From NCBI GenBank assembly GCA_023511875.1, contig JAIMAQ010000001.1, forward strand, positions 372,001 through 436,000: a DNA stretch of 64,000 nt, in the 5' to 3' direction. A program made the translations under genes and the position numbers. Every line of letters begins with the position of its first letter. Position 1 is the stretch's first letter. Below the pieces are notes generated by a model that worked only from the letters and a program-made list of their open reading frames with translations, searched no databases and had not been told where the DNA came from. Below are positions 1-8,760 of this stretch, one piece after another. The DNA comes from Thermoflavifilum sp. (GTDB taxonomy: Bacteria > Bacteroidota > Bacteroidia > Chitinophagales > Chitinophagaceae).

Positions 1-1525
1 ATTGTACGGTATTTCCAGCCGTTTCTCGGGGAAAATAGATGCTTGAGTAATTCGGTAAAAAGCCACTCAAAATTCCCTTAGGCTCACCCCCAAAGAGTCC
101 TGGAACCAGATAGAGGGTGATTACCCAAAAAAACATAGCAAAAAATAATCGGATGATGGACAGCCCTCGAGGGGGTTCATCATCGTGAGCCAGTCGCAAT
201 TTACCCAGCAAATACAAGCCCGTAAGTGCAAAAATGACGATCCAAATAGACAGAAATACCTCTTTACTCAAGATATTCCAATGATAAGCCATGTCTACAT
301 TTGAGAGGAACTTGAAGGCCAACGCCAGCTCTAAAAAGCCCAATGTTACTTTTACCGTATTCAACCAGCCTCCTGGGCGAGCCACCTTTTGCAACCATTG
401 AGGAAATATGGCAAACAGTGAGAAAGGGATAGCTAATGCCAATGAAAACCCAAACATTCCTATCAGCGGCCCACTAACGCCACCCTGAACCGCTAGTACC
501 AATAAGTTTCCAATAATGGGTGCTGTACAAGAAAACGAAACAATGGAAAGGGTAAGTGCCATGAAGAAAATACCTGCTACACTTCCAATACCAGCACGAG
601 CATCTGTTTTATTAGCGAGTGCACCGGGTAACTGAATTTCGAAAACGCCTAAAAAAGAAAGTGCAAAAGCAACAAACAAGAAGAAAAAGACCAAATTTAT
701 CCAGATATTACTGGCTAAGGCATTTAGCGCACCTACGCCCATCAAGCGGGTAATGACAAATCCTAATCCGGTATAGATCACAATGATAGAAAGGGAATAT
801 AAAGCAGCGTTTTTGATACCTGCTCCACGAGTACTACTCCGTTTAATGAAAAAACTCACAGTAAGCGGAATCATCGAAAATACGCAGGGTGAGATTAAGG
901 CCAAGAAACCTCCTGCAAAACTTGCCCAGAATAGCCACCACATTGATTTTTCAATTGTGTTGCCCTGTTGTGTGGGCGGTTGTGTAGGCACAGCGACGGT
1001 TGTTGCTGTTTGTATAGTATCTGGTTGGGTGGAGGAAATGGCTCTGCTTGCGGTTGTGGAGGCTTCTGGGTTTGCAGGAAGTTGAAAGCTAAAAGGCACT
1101 TCTTTCGGAGGTAAACAATTTTTATCGTTGCACACCATATATTCGAGATGGCCAGAAACTTCGCCAGCGGTGGGAGAGGTCCGACGCACACGTTGCACAA
1201 AATCCACTTCGTTTTCAAAATATTTCAATACAGTACCGAAAGCACCATCGTAATGAGAGATCTTCTTACCCTTTTCTTGTATGGTTCCTTCTAGCTTCCA
1301 TCCTGTAGTTTTTTCAAAATGAAAACTTGTAGGAATAGGTCCTTCCCCTGCATCTAGTGCATAAATATGCCATCCCGGGTCAATATTAGCCTGAAAATGT
1401 AAGACATATACACTATCGTTTATCCGTTGAGTGGTAAATTGCCAACGTACTGGATTCAACAATTGTGCTCTTGCCTCGGCCATCACACTTATACTCAAGA
1501 TAAGCCAAACGTAAGCTTTTCGCAT
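1..1525 (-). CDS. dsbD: Thiol:disulfide interchange protein DsbD (partial, C-terminus beyond the window)
   Basis: This gene is absent from the ORF track because it runs off the left edge; I translated it by hand from the ATG at 1525. It starts with a signal peptide ending near AEARAQ. A DsbD N-terminal (DsbC-like) domain follows, including CNDKNCLPP around residues 135-145, then a Thr/Gln-rich linker and at least six membrane segments of the cytochrome c biogenesis/DsbD transmembrane family. The two transmembrane cysteines expected of DsbD are visible as SPCVFSMIP (Cys about 214) and SFSCTAPI (Cys about 333). The family passes electrons from cytoplasmic thioredoxin across the inner membrane to periplasmic thiols. 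The C-terminal thioredoxin-like domain, if present, lies outside the window. A TAAATTTG element sits 5 nt upstream of the ATG. Confidence 0.85.
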   Translation of the reverse strand, partial: MRKAYVWLILSISVMAEARAQLLNPVRWQFTTQRINDSVYVLHFQANIDPGWHIYALDAGEGPIPTSFHFEKTTGWKLEGTIQEKGKKISHYDGAFGTVLKYFENEVDFVQRVRRTSPTAGEVSGHLEYMVCNDKNCLPPKEVPFSFQLPANPEASTTASRAISSTQPDTIQTATTVAVPTQPPTQQGNTIEKSMWWLFWASFAGGFLALISPCVFSMIPLTVSFFIKRSSTRGAGIKNAALYSLSIIVIYTGLGFVITRLMGVGALNALASNIWINLVFFFLFVAFALSFLGVFEIQLPGALANKTDARAGIGSVAGIFFMALTLSIVSFSCTAPIIGNLLVLAVQGGVSGPLIGMFGFSLALAIPFSLFAIFPQWLQKVARPGGWLNTVKVTLGFLELALAFKFLSNVDMAYHWNILSKEVFLSIWIVIFALTGLYLLGKLRLAHDDEPPRGLSIIRLFFAMFFWVITLYLVPGLFGGEPKGILSGFLPNYSSIYFPRETAGNTVQ

Positions 1526-1714
1526 GATGCCAAATTTAGTTATGTTCATATATACGAATTTTCACATGTATAAGGATGCAAATTTGTTTCATAAAATTTT
1601 TTTTCAGTGTAATTCAATAAACAAATCAAAATTTTAACATCCAATTAGTCTTTCACAGAAGATAGTAGATGGCTTTCAATGTATGCTCCTAGCAAAGACC
1701 AATATGGTGGGGGG

Positions 1715-2419
1715 TTAAGTAACGGGTTGGACTTGTCCTTGCAGGATAGACATAAAGATTTGTCGTCCATCGGTATTTCCCAGTTCCTTCAATACTGCGC
1801 GTTCGGGATGAGGCATCATGCCAAATACATTTTTTTCTCGGTTGCAAATCCCAGCAATTCCATATGCTGAGCCATTGGGATTGGCCTGATCAGAAACCAC
1901 TCCCTGTGCATCGCAATATTGGAACACGACTTGCTCATGAGTAAACAGTTGTTCCAAAGTTTGCGGATTAGCGTAATAACGGCCTTCGGCATGGGCAATG
2001 GGAATAAGCAGTGGCTTGTCTGTAGCTTGATGGGTAAGCAAAGTATCGGGTCGTGTGGCTTTGATATAGGTGTTTCGGCAAATAAACTTTTGGCCAGCGT
2101 TGGGCAATAATACACCGGGCAACAAATGTGCTTCACACAAAATTTGAAAACCATTGCATACCCCCAGCACTTTTCCCCCTTTGTGAGCAAAGGCAATGAT
2201 GGCTTGCATAATGGGACTGAAACGGGCCAACGCTCCACAACGCAGATAATCTCCGTAGGAAAACCCACCCGGAAGAATAATCATATCTTCTGTGCTAAAA
2301 CCAGCAAGATCGGTTTGTTTATGCCAGAGCCTAACCACCTCTTGATCCAGCGCATGAAGTGCGTCGATCATATCTTGATCGCAATTCGATCCCGGGAAAG
2401 TCACTACACCAAACTTCAT
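1715..2419 (-). CDS. purQ: Phosphoribosylformylglycinamidine synthase subunit PurQ
   Basis: This is the 234-aa glutaminase subunit of FGAM synthase, which supplies ammonia from glutamine for the fourth step of de novo purine synthesis. It is a class I glutamine amidotransferase. The start MKFGVVTFPGSNCD is typical of PurQ, the nucleophile lies in LGVCNGFQIL (about residue 95), and the catalytic His-Glu pair lies in MPHPER near the C-terminus. The length fits stand-alone PurQ working with separate PurS and PurL, neither of which is in the window. It lies 45 nt after the membrane-protein gene on the same strand and may be co-transcribed with it. Confidence 0.95.
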   Translation of the reverse strand: MKFGVVTFPGSNCDQDMIDALHALDQEVVRLWHKQTDLAGFSTEDMIILPGGFSYGDYLRCGALARFSPIMQAIIAFAHKGGKVLGVCNGFQILCEAHLLPGVLLPNAGQKFICRNTYIKATRPDTLLTHQATDKPLLIPIAHAEGRYYANPQTLEQLFTHEQVVFQYCDAQGVVSDQANPNGSAYGIAGICNREKNVFGMMPHPERAVLKELGNTDGRQIFMSILQGQVQPVT

Positions 2420-2464
2420 ATTGAAGTGATTTTATACAAAAGTAGTATTCTTCAGGGAATGGGT

Positions 2465-3517
2465 TCAGAAATGAGGATTTACTCGGAAAAACTGAATATT
2501 GGGTTGATGTTGGGGCAAATAAATCATCGCCCATGCCAGCACCATTAACAGCAGGTGAAACATATTTACCGCCCAAGCCCATTTTCTCGCGGGTATATAC
2601 CACCAAATATTGCTTGCAAAAGCGGCAATGAATAAAACCAGTGGAAGCCAAGACACGATTGAGAAACCAGTCCACATCACTTGGGCCATAGCTATTCCCA
2701 TCGCCACCAAAAGCAAAATCCAGCTTTTTCTCACTTGAATCAACATGCTGGATAGATGATGCAATACCAACCCAAAACCTATAACAAACAGCAGTCCCAT
2801 TACAACGATCGTCGTTATCATCCATTGATTTAGCCAGTGGAGATCGAAATAAAATTGCCAAAGCATTTTCCAATTGGGCCACGACAATTGGTCAACCCAA
2901 AAAAGTCCTACCATTAAAAAATATAAAGGCGTGAGCGAGCCAACTAGTACCAATAACCATTCGGCTAATCGGAAAGGACGGTTGACGAGCATCATCAGCC
3001 AAAGTAGGCATAAAAAAATGCCTATGGGTGGGTATAGTAAACTGCCAATGCCAAGCCAGAAGCCTGCTTGATAGAGTTGGGGTCGCTTAATAGCTTGGAC
3101 ATCAGGATGCAGGGTGGTCGACACCGCAGGAATTAAGAAACAACAAGCCACCATAGCTGCAGACAGTTGATTCCAGGCGGGTTGAAAAGTGCTCAGCAAT
3201 AAAAAAGTCATGGCTGGATAATAATTTCTTCCTGGCAACAAACGATAACGAGTGAGCAATTGATTGAGTTGTAAAGCCAATATCATGAGAAGCAGAAAGG
3301 CTATCCATTGAAAATGACCTTTTCCCCAATGCAAATTTTGCTGGAGCAAACGAATGAGGAAGTTGTATACTATACCCGCATGTGTATCAGATGGTAGAGG
3401 CAAGGGTTGAATCAAAAAAAATATTTTCATGACCAGTGCATATAAGACTAGCCATACCAGTACTCCTGGATTACCCGATCGGAATACATGAGTCACTTTA
3501 GAATTGAATTTTTGCAA
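2465..3517 (-). CDS. Multi-pass membrane protein, probable DUF6427 family
   Basis: The protein is 350 aa and very hydrophobic, with roughly nine to ten predicted membrane segments and short loops. Tryptophan is frequent in the loops. It opens with a short cytoplasmic stretch and FRSGNPGVLVWL, a pattern I associate with the DUF6427 membrane family of Bacteroidota; that family match comes from memory and is tentative. No catalytic motif is visible, so I assign no function. The gene overlaps the end of the upstream secreted-protein gene by 20 nt, suggesting translational coupling, and is followed by purQ. Confidence 0.6.
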   Translation of the reverse strand: MQKFNSKVTHVFRSGNPGVLVWLVLYALVMKIFFLIQPLPLPSDTHAGIVYNFLIRLLQQNLHWGKGHFQWIAFLLLMILALQLNQLLTRYRLLPGRNYYPAMTFLLLSTFQPAWNQLSAAMVACCFLIPAVSTTLHPDVQAIKRPQLYQAGFWLGIGSLLYPPIGIFLCLLWLMMLVNRPFRLAEWLLVLVGSLTPLYFLMVGLFWVDQLSWPNWKMLWQFYFDLHWLNQWMITTIVVMGLLFVIGFGLVLHHLSSMLIQVRKSWILLLVAMGIAMAQVMWTGFSIVSWLPLVLFIAAFASNIWWYIPARKWAWAVNMFHLLLMVLAWAMIYLPQHQPNIQFFRVNPHF

Positions 3518-5027
3518 AGCAAATGAAATTCCGATAAATGCAGGGGATTACTGTTTCGTTGGCACTGATTTGTTTGCCGTAGCGCGGCATAAATACATAA
3601 CCCCTGTCGAGACTGCGCATGGTGGGTTGCATGGTAAGTTTGCCATCGGGTGTAATGGTTACGTCGCGTAAGATATAAGAACGCCGATAAGGCTCATTGT
3701 ATAGAAAGTGCAGAGCCAATCCTGTATTCATAAGTTGATACGAAAGAAAATCATCGGTTTGATCATCATATTGATCTTTTCTGATGAAATTGCTCCACTC
3801 CAGCTTTCCGCTTGGATCATAAGAAAGTACTGCAATATCGTTGTAATGGAAGCGGCGATATCCCATACTCCGGTAAAATGGGCTATAATACCAGGGGGAG
3901 AATGGAGTATAATAGAAATCGTAGTAGGGATATAAGGTATAAGGGCCATATAAATAATCCCAGCGATTCCAGGGGTTATATCCAGCAGAGGAGTAAAATT
4001 GTTCTGCGGTAATTAGGAATCCTCCATCGCTACGCAAAGTGAGCTGTCGCAGGAAGTAATCATCAAATGCATCGTCGCGTGGGTTGCCATTGCGTGCACC
4101 AGCCTTTAAGTTATTATCAAAAGCAATAAATCTAGTGATGTCTATGCTATCGTTGAGATATTGATACCGTACATAGCACAAGCCCGATACATTGTTGTGT
4201 CGGCCATCGTAAAAAAATGAAACTGCATAGCTTAGATGATGATCGTTATCGAGCTTCACTTTAAACTCATCGACGTATTTTCTATCTAAAGGAATAGTGG
4301 CCGTAAGAAAAGTATCTTCATACGCCGGTTTGCTCACCATCCAGGCTTCTCCCGCTAAGTCTTTGTTATTGGCTTTGCCCACTTTTACAAAAACAAAATT
4401 TCCTTCATTATCTACATTAAATCCTGTCAAGTAATCTTTTTTACTTTCCATGGGCAATGAAACGCGGCTGTTGTTGAGCAGCTGTAGTTGATCATTGAGC
4501 AAAAAAGTATAAAAAATATTGGTAAGCTCTTTATTTTGATTGATTTTATATACTAAAATGCGTTGTTTATTTTCGCTATAATTCACGGAATATATCTTGT
4601 GTCTGAGATTTCCAAAACCTACATCAGTAGAATCGATGAGTACGGGTTGCCCAATGATGTTAGCATTTTCATCCATCATCATGCCATAGCAATATACGTA
4701 GCGGCGATATTGATATTGATAGATCATGATAAACTTATCGGGATAATTGATAAAATCTACGTTTAACAAGTTATACCTAAACCTTAGTGGAACACGGTTT
4801 ACCGGATTCATTTGATCGTCGTAAATCGATATGGCTTCATCACCATTGTTATCTTTATATACTAAAATATGTTGGCCTACTTTGCCAATGATTTCAAAAG
4901 CAGTATTTCTAGAATCATCGCGTTCGGGCTGTGTATAATAAATTTTTTGCGCATTCCCTGTAGCGTATAGCAGTAGGGCAGCACCTATTAAGCCTGCAGT
5001 ACCCAACCATTTTCCGAACATATACAT
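3498..5027 (-). CDS. Secreted protein of unknown function with Tyr-rich segment
   Basis: The protein is 509 aa with an N-terminal signal peptide (hydrophobic residues 9-22, likely cut after GNAQ), so it is exported. The body shows short repeated beta-strand patterns such as ILVYK and FVFVKVG separated by polar turns, which would suit a beta-propeller-like fold; that is inference. Residues about 351-396 are extremely aromatic, with 13 tyrosines in 46 residues (for example YDFYYTPFSPWYYSPFYR). I do not recognise a named family. The 3' end overlaps the next membrane-protein gene by 20 nt, so the two are probably made together. The upstream 213-nt gap is divergent with the epimerase gene. Confidence 0.7.
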   Translation of the reverse strand: MYMFGKWLGTAGLIGAALLLYATGNAQKIYYTQPERDDSRNTAFEIIGKVGQHILVYKDNNGDEAISIYDDQMNPVNRVPLRFRYNLLNVDFINYPDKFIMIYQYQYRRYVYCYGMMMDENANIIGQPVLIDSTDVGFGNLRHKIYSVNYSENKQRILVYKINQNKELTNIFYTFLLNDQLQLLNNSRVSLPMESKKDYLTGFNVDNEGNFVFVKVGKANNKDLAGEAWMVSKPAYEDTFLTATIPLDRKYVDEFKVKLDNDHHLSYAVSFFYDGRHNNVSGLCYVRYQYLNDSIDITRFIAFDNNLKAGARNGNPRDDAFDDYFLRQLTLRSDGGFLITAEQFYSSAGYNPWNRWDYLYGPYTLYPYYDFYYTPFSPWYYSPFYRSMGYRRFHYNDIAVLSYDPSGKLEWSNFIRKDQYDDQTDDFLSYQLMNTGLALHFLYNEPYRRSYILRDVTITPDGKLTMQPTMRSLDRGYVFMPRYGKQISANETVIPCIYRNFICFAKIQF

Positions 5028-5240
5028 ACAATTTTTGTGTGAGCAAAAAATACTAAAATGGGAGTAAACTTACGTCAAACTTTTGGTCGAATGCCAATGC
5101 AAAAATTAAGCTGAATTTTAGGATTGAAGAAATTTTTTTAAGAATTTATACCTCTATTAACGATAGGTAAAGCCTACTGGTTGCTTCAATAGTATTCAAC
5201 ACTGGTTTACAATCTTGGGGATAAGTATTAACTTGCTTGC

Positions 5241-6155
5241 ATGTCAACTGTATTGCTCACAGGTGGTACTGGCTTGATTGGGCGGGCATTAATAAAAGTG
5301 CTGCAGCAAAGAGGTTATCACTTGAAGATTCTCACTCGGCAAGCTAATTTGTCTATAGGAGATGGAGTAGAATATCTGGCTTGGGATCCTTTGCAAGATA
5401 AGCTACCACTGGCTGCTTTAGACGATGTAGATTATTTGATACATCTGGCCGGGGCAAATGTAGCTGAGAAAAGGTGGACAGCTGCTCGGAAGAGAGAATT
5501 ATTGGAAAGTCGTATTTACACAGTCGATTTACTGTGGAAGGCTTTTGCCGACCGGGGGCATCGGCTAAAAGCCGTGGTGAGCGCATCAGCTATTGGGTAT
5601 TACGATGCTCGGCAAGATCGCTGGTTTCAAGAAACGGATCCACCGGGCGAAGATTTTCTTGCACAGACCTGCGTAGCGTGGGAGGCGCATGTGCAGCGAT
5701 TTCAAGAATTGGCGTCGCGGGTGGTGATGTTGCGAACGGGGATAGTATTGAGCCAGGAGGGTGGTTTTATAGAGCCCTTTCTACAGGCCCTTCGTTGGGG
5801 AGTAGCTCCTATATTAGGCAGCGGTACACAATGGATTAGTTGGATTCATATCCATGATCTTTGTAGGTTGTATGCCAATAGCTTGATTACCGAGCACATG
5901 TTAGGCCCTTATAACGCCGTTGCCCCTCAGCCCGTACAACAGAAAGAGCTGATATTAACTCTGGCTCGAATGATCAAAAAGCAATTTTTTGTGCCCATCT
6001 ATGTGCCCAGCTGGTCGCTGAAACTTATGCTTGGAGAAATGAGTGTGGAAGTATTGAAGAGTCTTCGCGTATCGGCCGAAAAGGTTCAAGCCATACCTTT
6101 TCAGTTTTCTTTTCCCGAAATTGGCGAGGCGTTGAACGACCTTTTTAAGCATTGA
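5241..6155 (+). CDS. TIGR01777 family epimerase (SDR39U1/YfcH-like)
   Basis: This is a 304-aa extended-SDR protein. The N-terminal nucleotide-binding motif is TGGTGLIG (residues 7-14), and the sequence continues with the family landmarks LIHLAGANVAEKRW, SASAIGYY and a C-terminal substrate-domain segment (SLKLMLGEMSVEVL). These are characteristic of the TIGR01777/YfcH family, whose physiological substrate is not established. The length is normal. The start ATG at 5241 fits because the Rossmann motif begins immediately after it. The GNAT gene follows by 16 nt on the same strand, so the two probably share an mRNA. Confidence 0.88.
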   Translation: MSTVLLTGGTGLIGRALIKVLQQRGYHLKILTRQANLSIGDGVEYLAWDPLQDKLPLAALDDVDYLIHLAGANVAEKRWTAARKRELLESRIYTVDLLWKAFADRGHRLKAVVSASAIGYYDARQDRWFQETDPPGEDFLAQTCVAWEAHVQRFQELASRVVMLRTGIVLSQEGGFIEPFLQALRWGVAPILGSGTQWISWIHIHDLCRLYANSLITEHMLGPYNAVAPQPVQQKELILTLARMIKKQFFVPIYVPSWSLKLMLGEMSVEVLKSLRVSAEKVQAIPFQFSFPEIGEALNDLFKH

Positions 6156-6171
6156 CGCATAAACTGGTATT

Positions 6172-6624
6172 ATGGAAATAGTGATTCGTAGAGCTACTCG
6201 AGCCGATTGCCCTCACATGTATGCCCTGGTTAAAGAATTGGCAACTTATGAGCGGGCCCCACAAGAGGTCACACAATCTTTGGACGAATTTACGGAAAGT
6301 GGTTTTGGAGATTACCCGGTGTGGTGGGCTTTCGTAGCAGAGACCGAATCAGGGCAGCTGGTAGGGATGGCTTTGTATTATATTCGTTTTTCTACCTGGA
6401 AAGGGAAAAGATTGTATCTTGAAGATATTGTGGTTACACAGTCTATGCGGGGTAAGGGCATTGGAACGAAATTATTTGAGCAATGCATAGCAGAGGCTAA
6501 GGAAAAGGGATTTAGTGGCATGACTTGGCAAGTGCTCGACTGGAATAAACCAGCCATTCGGTTTTATGAGAAATACGGTGCACAGATGAGTTCAGAGTGG
6601 ATTACCTGTCAACTCGATTGGTAG
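6172..6624 (+). CDS. GNAT family N-acetyltransferase
   Basis: This is a 150-aa single-domain acetyltransferase of the Gcn5-related fold. The acetyl-CoA pyrophosphate-binding loop is seen as MRGKGIGTKLF (about residues 94-104). The N-terminal part (DCPHMYALVKELATYERAP) and the C-terminal WNKPAIRFYEKYGA segment resemble the diamine/spermidine acetyltransferase (SAT) branch. The family transfers acetyl from acetyl-CoA to a primary amine; the substrate here cannot be read from sequence. The gene converges on fabD with only 5 nt between the stop codons. Confidence 0.88.
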   Translation: MEIVIRRATRADCPHMYALVKELATYERAPQEVTQSLDEFTESGFGDYPVWWAFVAETESGQLVGMALYYIRFSTWKGKRLYLEDIVVTQSMRGKGIGTKLFEQCIAEAKEKGFSGMTWQVLDWNKPAIRFYEKYGAQMSSEWITCQLDW

Positions 6625-6629
6625 GCAGT

Positions 6630-7514
6630 TTAGACCTGTATTTGGTGTACCTGTACAGAAGGATCAATTTTTTGAATAAGTCCCGATAATACTTTTCCGG
6701 GTCCTATTTCCGTGAAATCTGTGGCTCCATCGGCAATCATCATACGAATGGTTTGTGTCCATTTCACAGGGCTGGTGAGCTGGTCTATTAATTGTTGACG
6801 GATCACTTTGGCATCGGTAGTTGGGGAAGCGGTTACATTTTGGTAAATAGGGCAGGAAGGTGTATGAAAGGTTACTGTTGCAATAGCTTGCTGCAGCTTT
6901 TCACGGGCAGGTTCCATGAGGGGAGAGTGAAAGGCTCCGCTCACGGGCAAAGGAAGCGCTCTTTTGGCACCAGCAGCCTTTAGTTTTTCACAGGCGATTT
7001 CAATGCCCTTGCGCGTGCCAGATATCACCAGTTGCCCGGGGCAGTTGTAGTTAGCCGCTACCACAATTTCGTGATCGATTCCTGCGCAAATTTTTTCTAC
7101 ATCTTCATCTTTCATACCCAGCACGGCGGCCATGGCCGATGGATGCTGCATACAAGCCTCTTGCATGGCTTGAGCACGAGTAGCTACTAGTTGTAATCCA
7201 TCTTCAAAGCTCAGTACGCCCGATGCTACCAGTGCGGTGAATTCACCCAGTGAATGACCTGCTACCATATCCATGGGTAATTCGGGATGCATGAAAAAAG
7301 CGATGATGGAATGTAAAAAAATAGCTGGCTGTGTAACCCGTGTTTGTTTAAGCTCTTCCTCACTGCCTTCAAACATGATATCTGAAATACGGAAACCCAA
7401 TAGTTGATTGGCCTGCTCAAACAATTCACGTGCTGTACTATAGCGATCGTATAATTCTTTGCCCATACCTTTAAATTGCGATCCCTGGCCAGGAAATACA
7501 ATGGCATGTTTCAT
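6630..7514 (-). CDS. fabD: Malonyl-CoA:ACP transacylase FabD
   Basis: FabD moves malonyl from CoA to acyl carrier protein, providing the extender for fatty-acid elongation. The protein has GQGSQ near the N-terminus, the nucleophile serine in AGHSLGE (about residue 88), and the active-site histidine segment GAFHSPLM. The ORF track begins four codons earlier at 7526. I prefer the ATG at 7514 (MKHAIVFPGQGSQ) because a GAGG sequence sits 7 nt upstream of it and it matches the family N-terminus, giving 294 aa. It lies 100 nt downstream of folE on the same strand. A small 6-bp inverted repeat (CAGAGA-ATA-TCTCTG, 7546-7560) lies in that gap. Confidence 0.95.
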   Translation of the reverse strand: MKHAIVFPGQGSQFKGMGKELYDRYSTARELFEQANQLLGFRISDIMFEGSEEELKQTRVTQPAIFLHSIIAFFMHPELPMDMVAGHSLGEFTALVASGVLSFEDGLQLVATRAQAMQEACMQHPSAMAAVLGMKDEDVEKICAGIDHEIVVAANYNCPGQLVISGTRKGIEIACEKLKAAGAKRALPLPVSGAFHSPLMEPAREKLQQAIATVTFHTPSCPIYQNVTASPTTDAKVIRQQLIDQLTSPVKWTQTIRMMIADGATDFTEIGPGKVLSGLIQKIDPSVQVHQIQV

Positions 7515-7614
7515 AAAATACCTCATTCATTTTTGTTTCACATCTCAGAGAATATCTCTGCGTTGTTGAGGTCGCAAAAATCAGTGTTTTCTACGAATGA
7601 GCAAAGTGTTTGGA

Positions 7615-8217
7615 TTATCGATGTATGAGATCGGCGCTGATAAGCCTGATGAATTCAGCGCGAGTACGTTCATCTTCAAATTGGCCGGAAAAAGCCGAGG
7701 TAGTTGTCACCGAGTTTTGTTTTTGTACGCCCCGCATCATCATACATAGGTGTTGGGCTTCAATGACCACAGCCACGCCAAGTGGGTGTAAAGTTTCTTG
7801 AATAACATCCAAGATTTGATGAGTTAGTCGTTCTTGTACTTGCAATCGCCTTGAAAAGCAATCTACCACTCGTGCAATTTTGCTGAGCCCAACGATGTAT
7901 CCATTGGGAATATAGGCCACATGGGCTTTTCCGAAAAAGGGAAGCAAGTGATGCTCACAGAGAGAATACAACTCAATGTCTTTGACGAGCACCATTTCAC
8001 TATACGACTCAGCAAAGCGAGCAGATTCTAAAATAGCCTTTGGATCCATGTGATAGCCCTGTGTTAAGTATTGCATGGCTTTGGCTACCCGATGTGGAGT
8101 TTTTTTCAGTCCTTCCCTATCGGGGTTTTCGCCCAGCAGGCTCAAGGTTTCCCGGTAATTTTCCACCAGGTGTGAGGTGATTTTTTCTTCGTACTGTTCA
8201 ATTTTTTTGTAAGACAT
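7615..8217 (-). CDS. folE: GTP cyclohydrolase I FolE
   Basis: FolE converts GTP to 7,8-dihydroneopterin triphosphate, the first step of tetrahydrofolate, biopterin and queuosine precursor synthesis. The protein is 200 aa, a normal length, with the zinc-binding and catalytic region [12 protein letters not shown] around residues 85-97 and a C-terminal second zinc-ligand region ([14 protein letters not shown]). The PTPS/QueD gene lies 32 nt upstream on the same strand, so the FolE product could pass directly to that enzyme. Confidence 0.96.
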   Translation of the reverse strand: MSYKKIEQYEEKITSHLVENYRETLSLLGENPDREGLKKTPHRVAKAMQYLTQGYHMDPKAILESARFAESYSEMVLVKDIELYSLCEHHLLPFFGKAHVAYIPNGYIVGLSKIARVVDCFSRRLQVQERLTHQILDVIQETLHPLGVAVVIEAQHLCMMMRGVQKQNSVTTTSAFSGQFEDERTRAEFIRLISADLIHR

Positions 8218-8249
8218 GTGTTGGAATTAAAATATGAACAAATCAAAGG

Positions 8250-8657
8250 TTATTCGCCATAATATTCTACGTATATATTTTCTGTTTCGTACAACTTTAC
8301 GCAATGTAGCTGGCCTTGTTTGATTTCGGGAGCAAGCTGTTCCCATATAGCCTTGGCAAAGTTTTCAGTAGAACAAATTTTTCCTCGCATAAAAGGCACA
8401 TCTAGATTGAGATTTCGGTGGTCTACCTGGTCGAGTATTTTCCGTTGAATCAATTCATATAGGGCTTTAGCATCGGTAACATAGCCTGTTTCAGGATCAA
8501 TTTCTCCTTTGACGGTTACATACAATACGTAATTGTGCCCATGCCAGTTTTCGTTGGCACATTTGCCGAAAACTTGTTCATTTTTTTCTTTGCTCCATGC
8601 CGGATTGTATAACTTGTGAGCTGCATTAAAATGAACGCGTCGGGTAATGTAGATCAT
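8250..8657 (-). CDS. queD: 6-pyruvoyl-tetrahydropterin synthase / 6-carboxytetrahydropterin synthase (PTPS/QueD family)
   Basis: This is a 135-aa T-fold enzyme that acts on dihydroneopterin triphosphate from FolE. Zinc ligands are seen in HFNAAHKL and NWHGHNY, and the catalytic cysteine in GKCANENWHGH. The sequence also carries EIDPETGYV and DHRNLNLDVPF, which resemble the biopterin-making PTPS branch as much as bacterial QueD. The gene could therefore serve queuosine (queD) or a biopterin-like cofactor; no queC, queE or queF neighbours are present to decide. It leads a probable queD-folE-(fabD) unit. A TAATTTTG promoter element lies at 8674-8681. Confidence 0.85.
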   Translation of the reverse strand: MIYITRRVHFNAAHKLYNPAWSKEKNEQVFGKCANENWHGHNYVLYVTVKGEIDPETGYVTDAKALYELIQRKILDQVDHRNLNLDVPFMRGKICSTENFAKAIWEQLAPEIKQGQLHCVKLYETENIYVEYYGE

Positions 8658-8673
8658 CTGATATCCGTTTGTT

Positions 8674-8681
8674 CAAAATTA
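8674..8681 (-). promoter_or_regulatory. Candidate -7 promoter element (TAATTTTG) for queD-folE
   Basis: On the minus strand this reads TAATTTTG, an exact match to the Bacteroidota -7 consensus TAnnTTTG, 16 nt upstream of the queD start codon. No clear TTG -33 element is seen at the usual distance, so the call rests on the -7 box and its position. Confidence 0.4.
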
Positions 8682-8760
8682 CCAAACTTGCACAAGGCGT
8701 TTGTATAAAATACATTTAACAAAATTTGTATCTATTTGTTTACTGCTTAAGAGTTTATTT

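Noticed and set aside
895-1218. 107-aa minus-strand ORF
   Set aside because: It lies in another frame of the dsbD gene, which I could read through the region with clear DsbD motifs; it is a shadow ORF.
7546-7560. CAGAGA-ATA-TCTCTG inverted repeat upstream of fabD
   Set aside because: Only a 6-bp stem, about 30 nt from the start, with no T-run and no promoter match; chance occurrence is likely. Mentioned in the fabD entry only.
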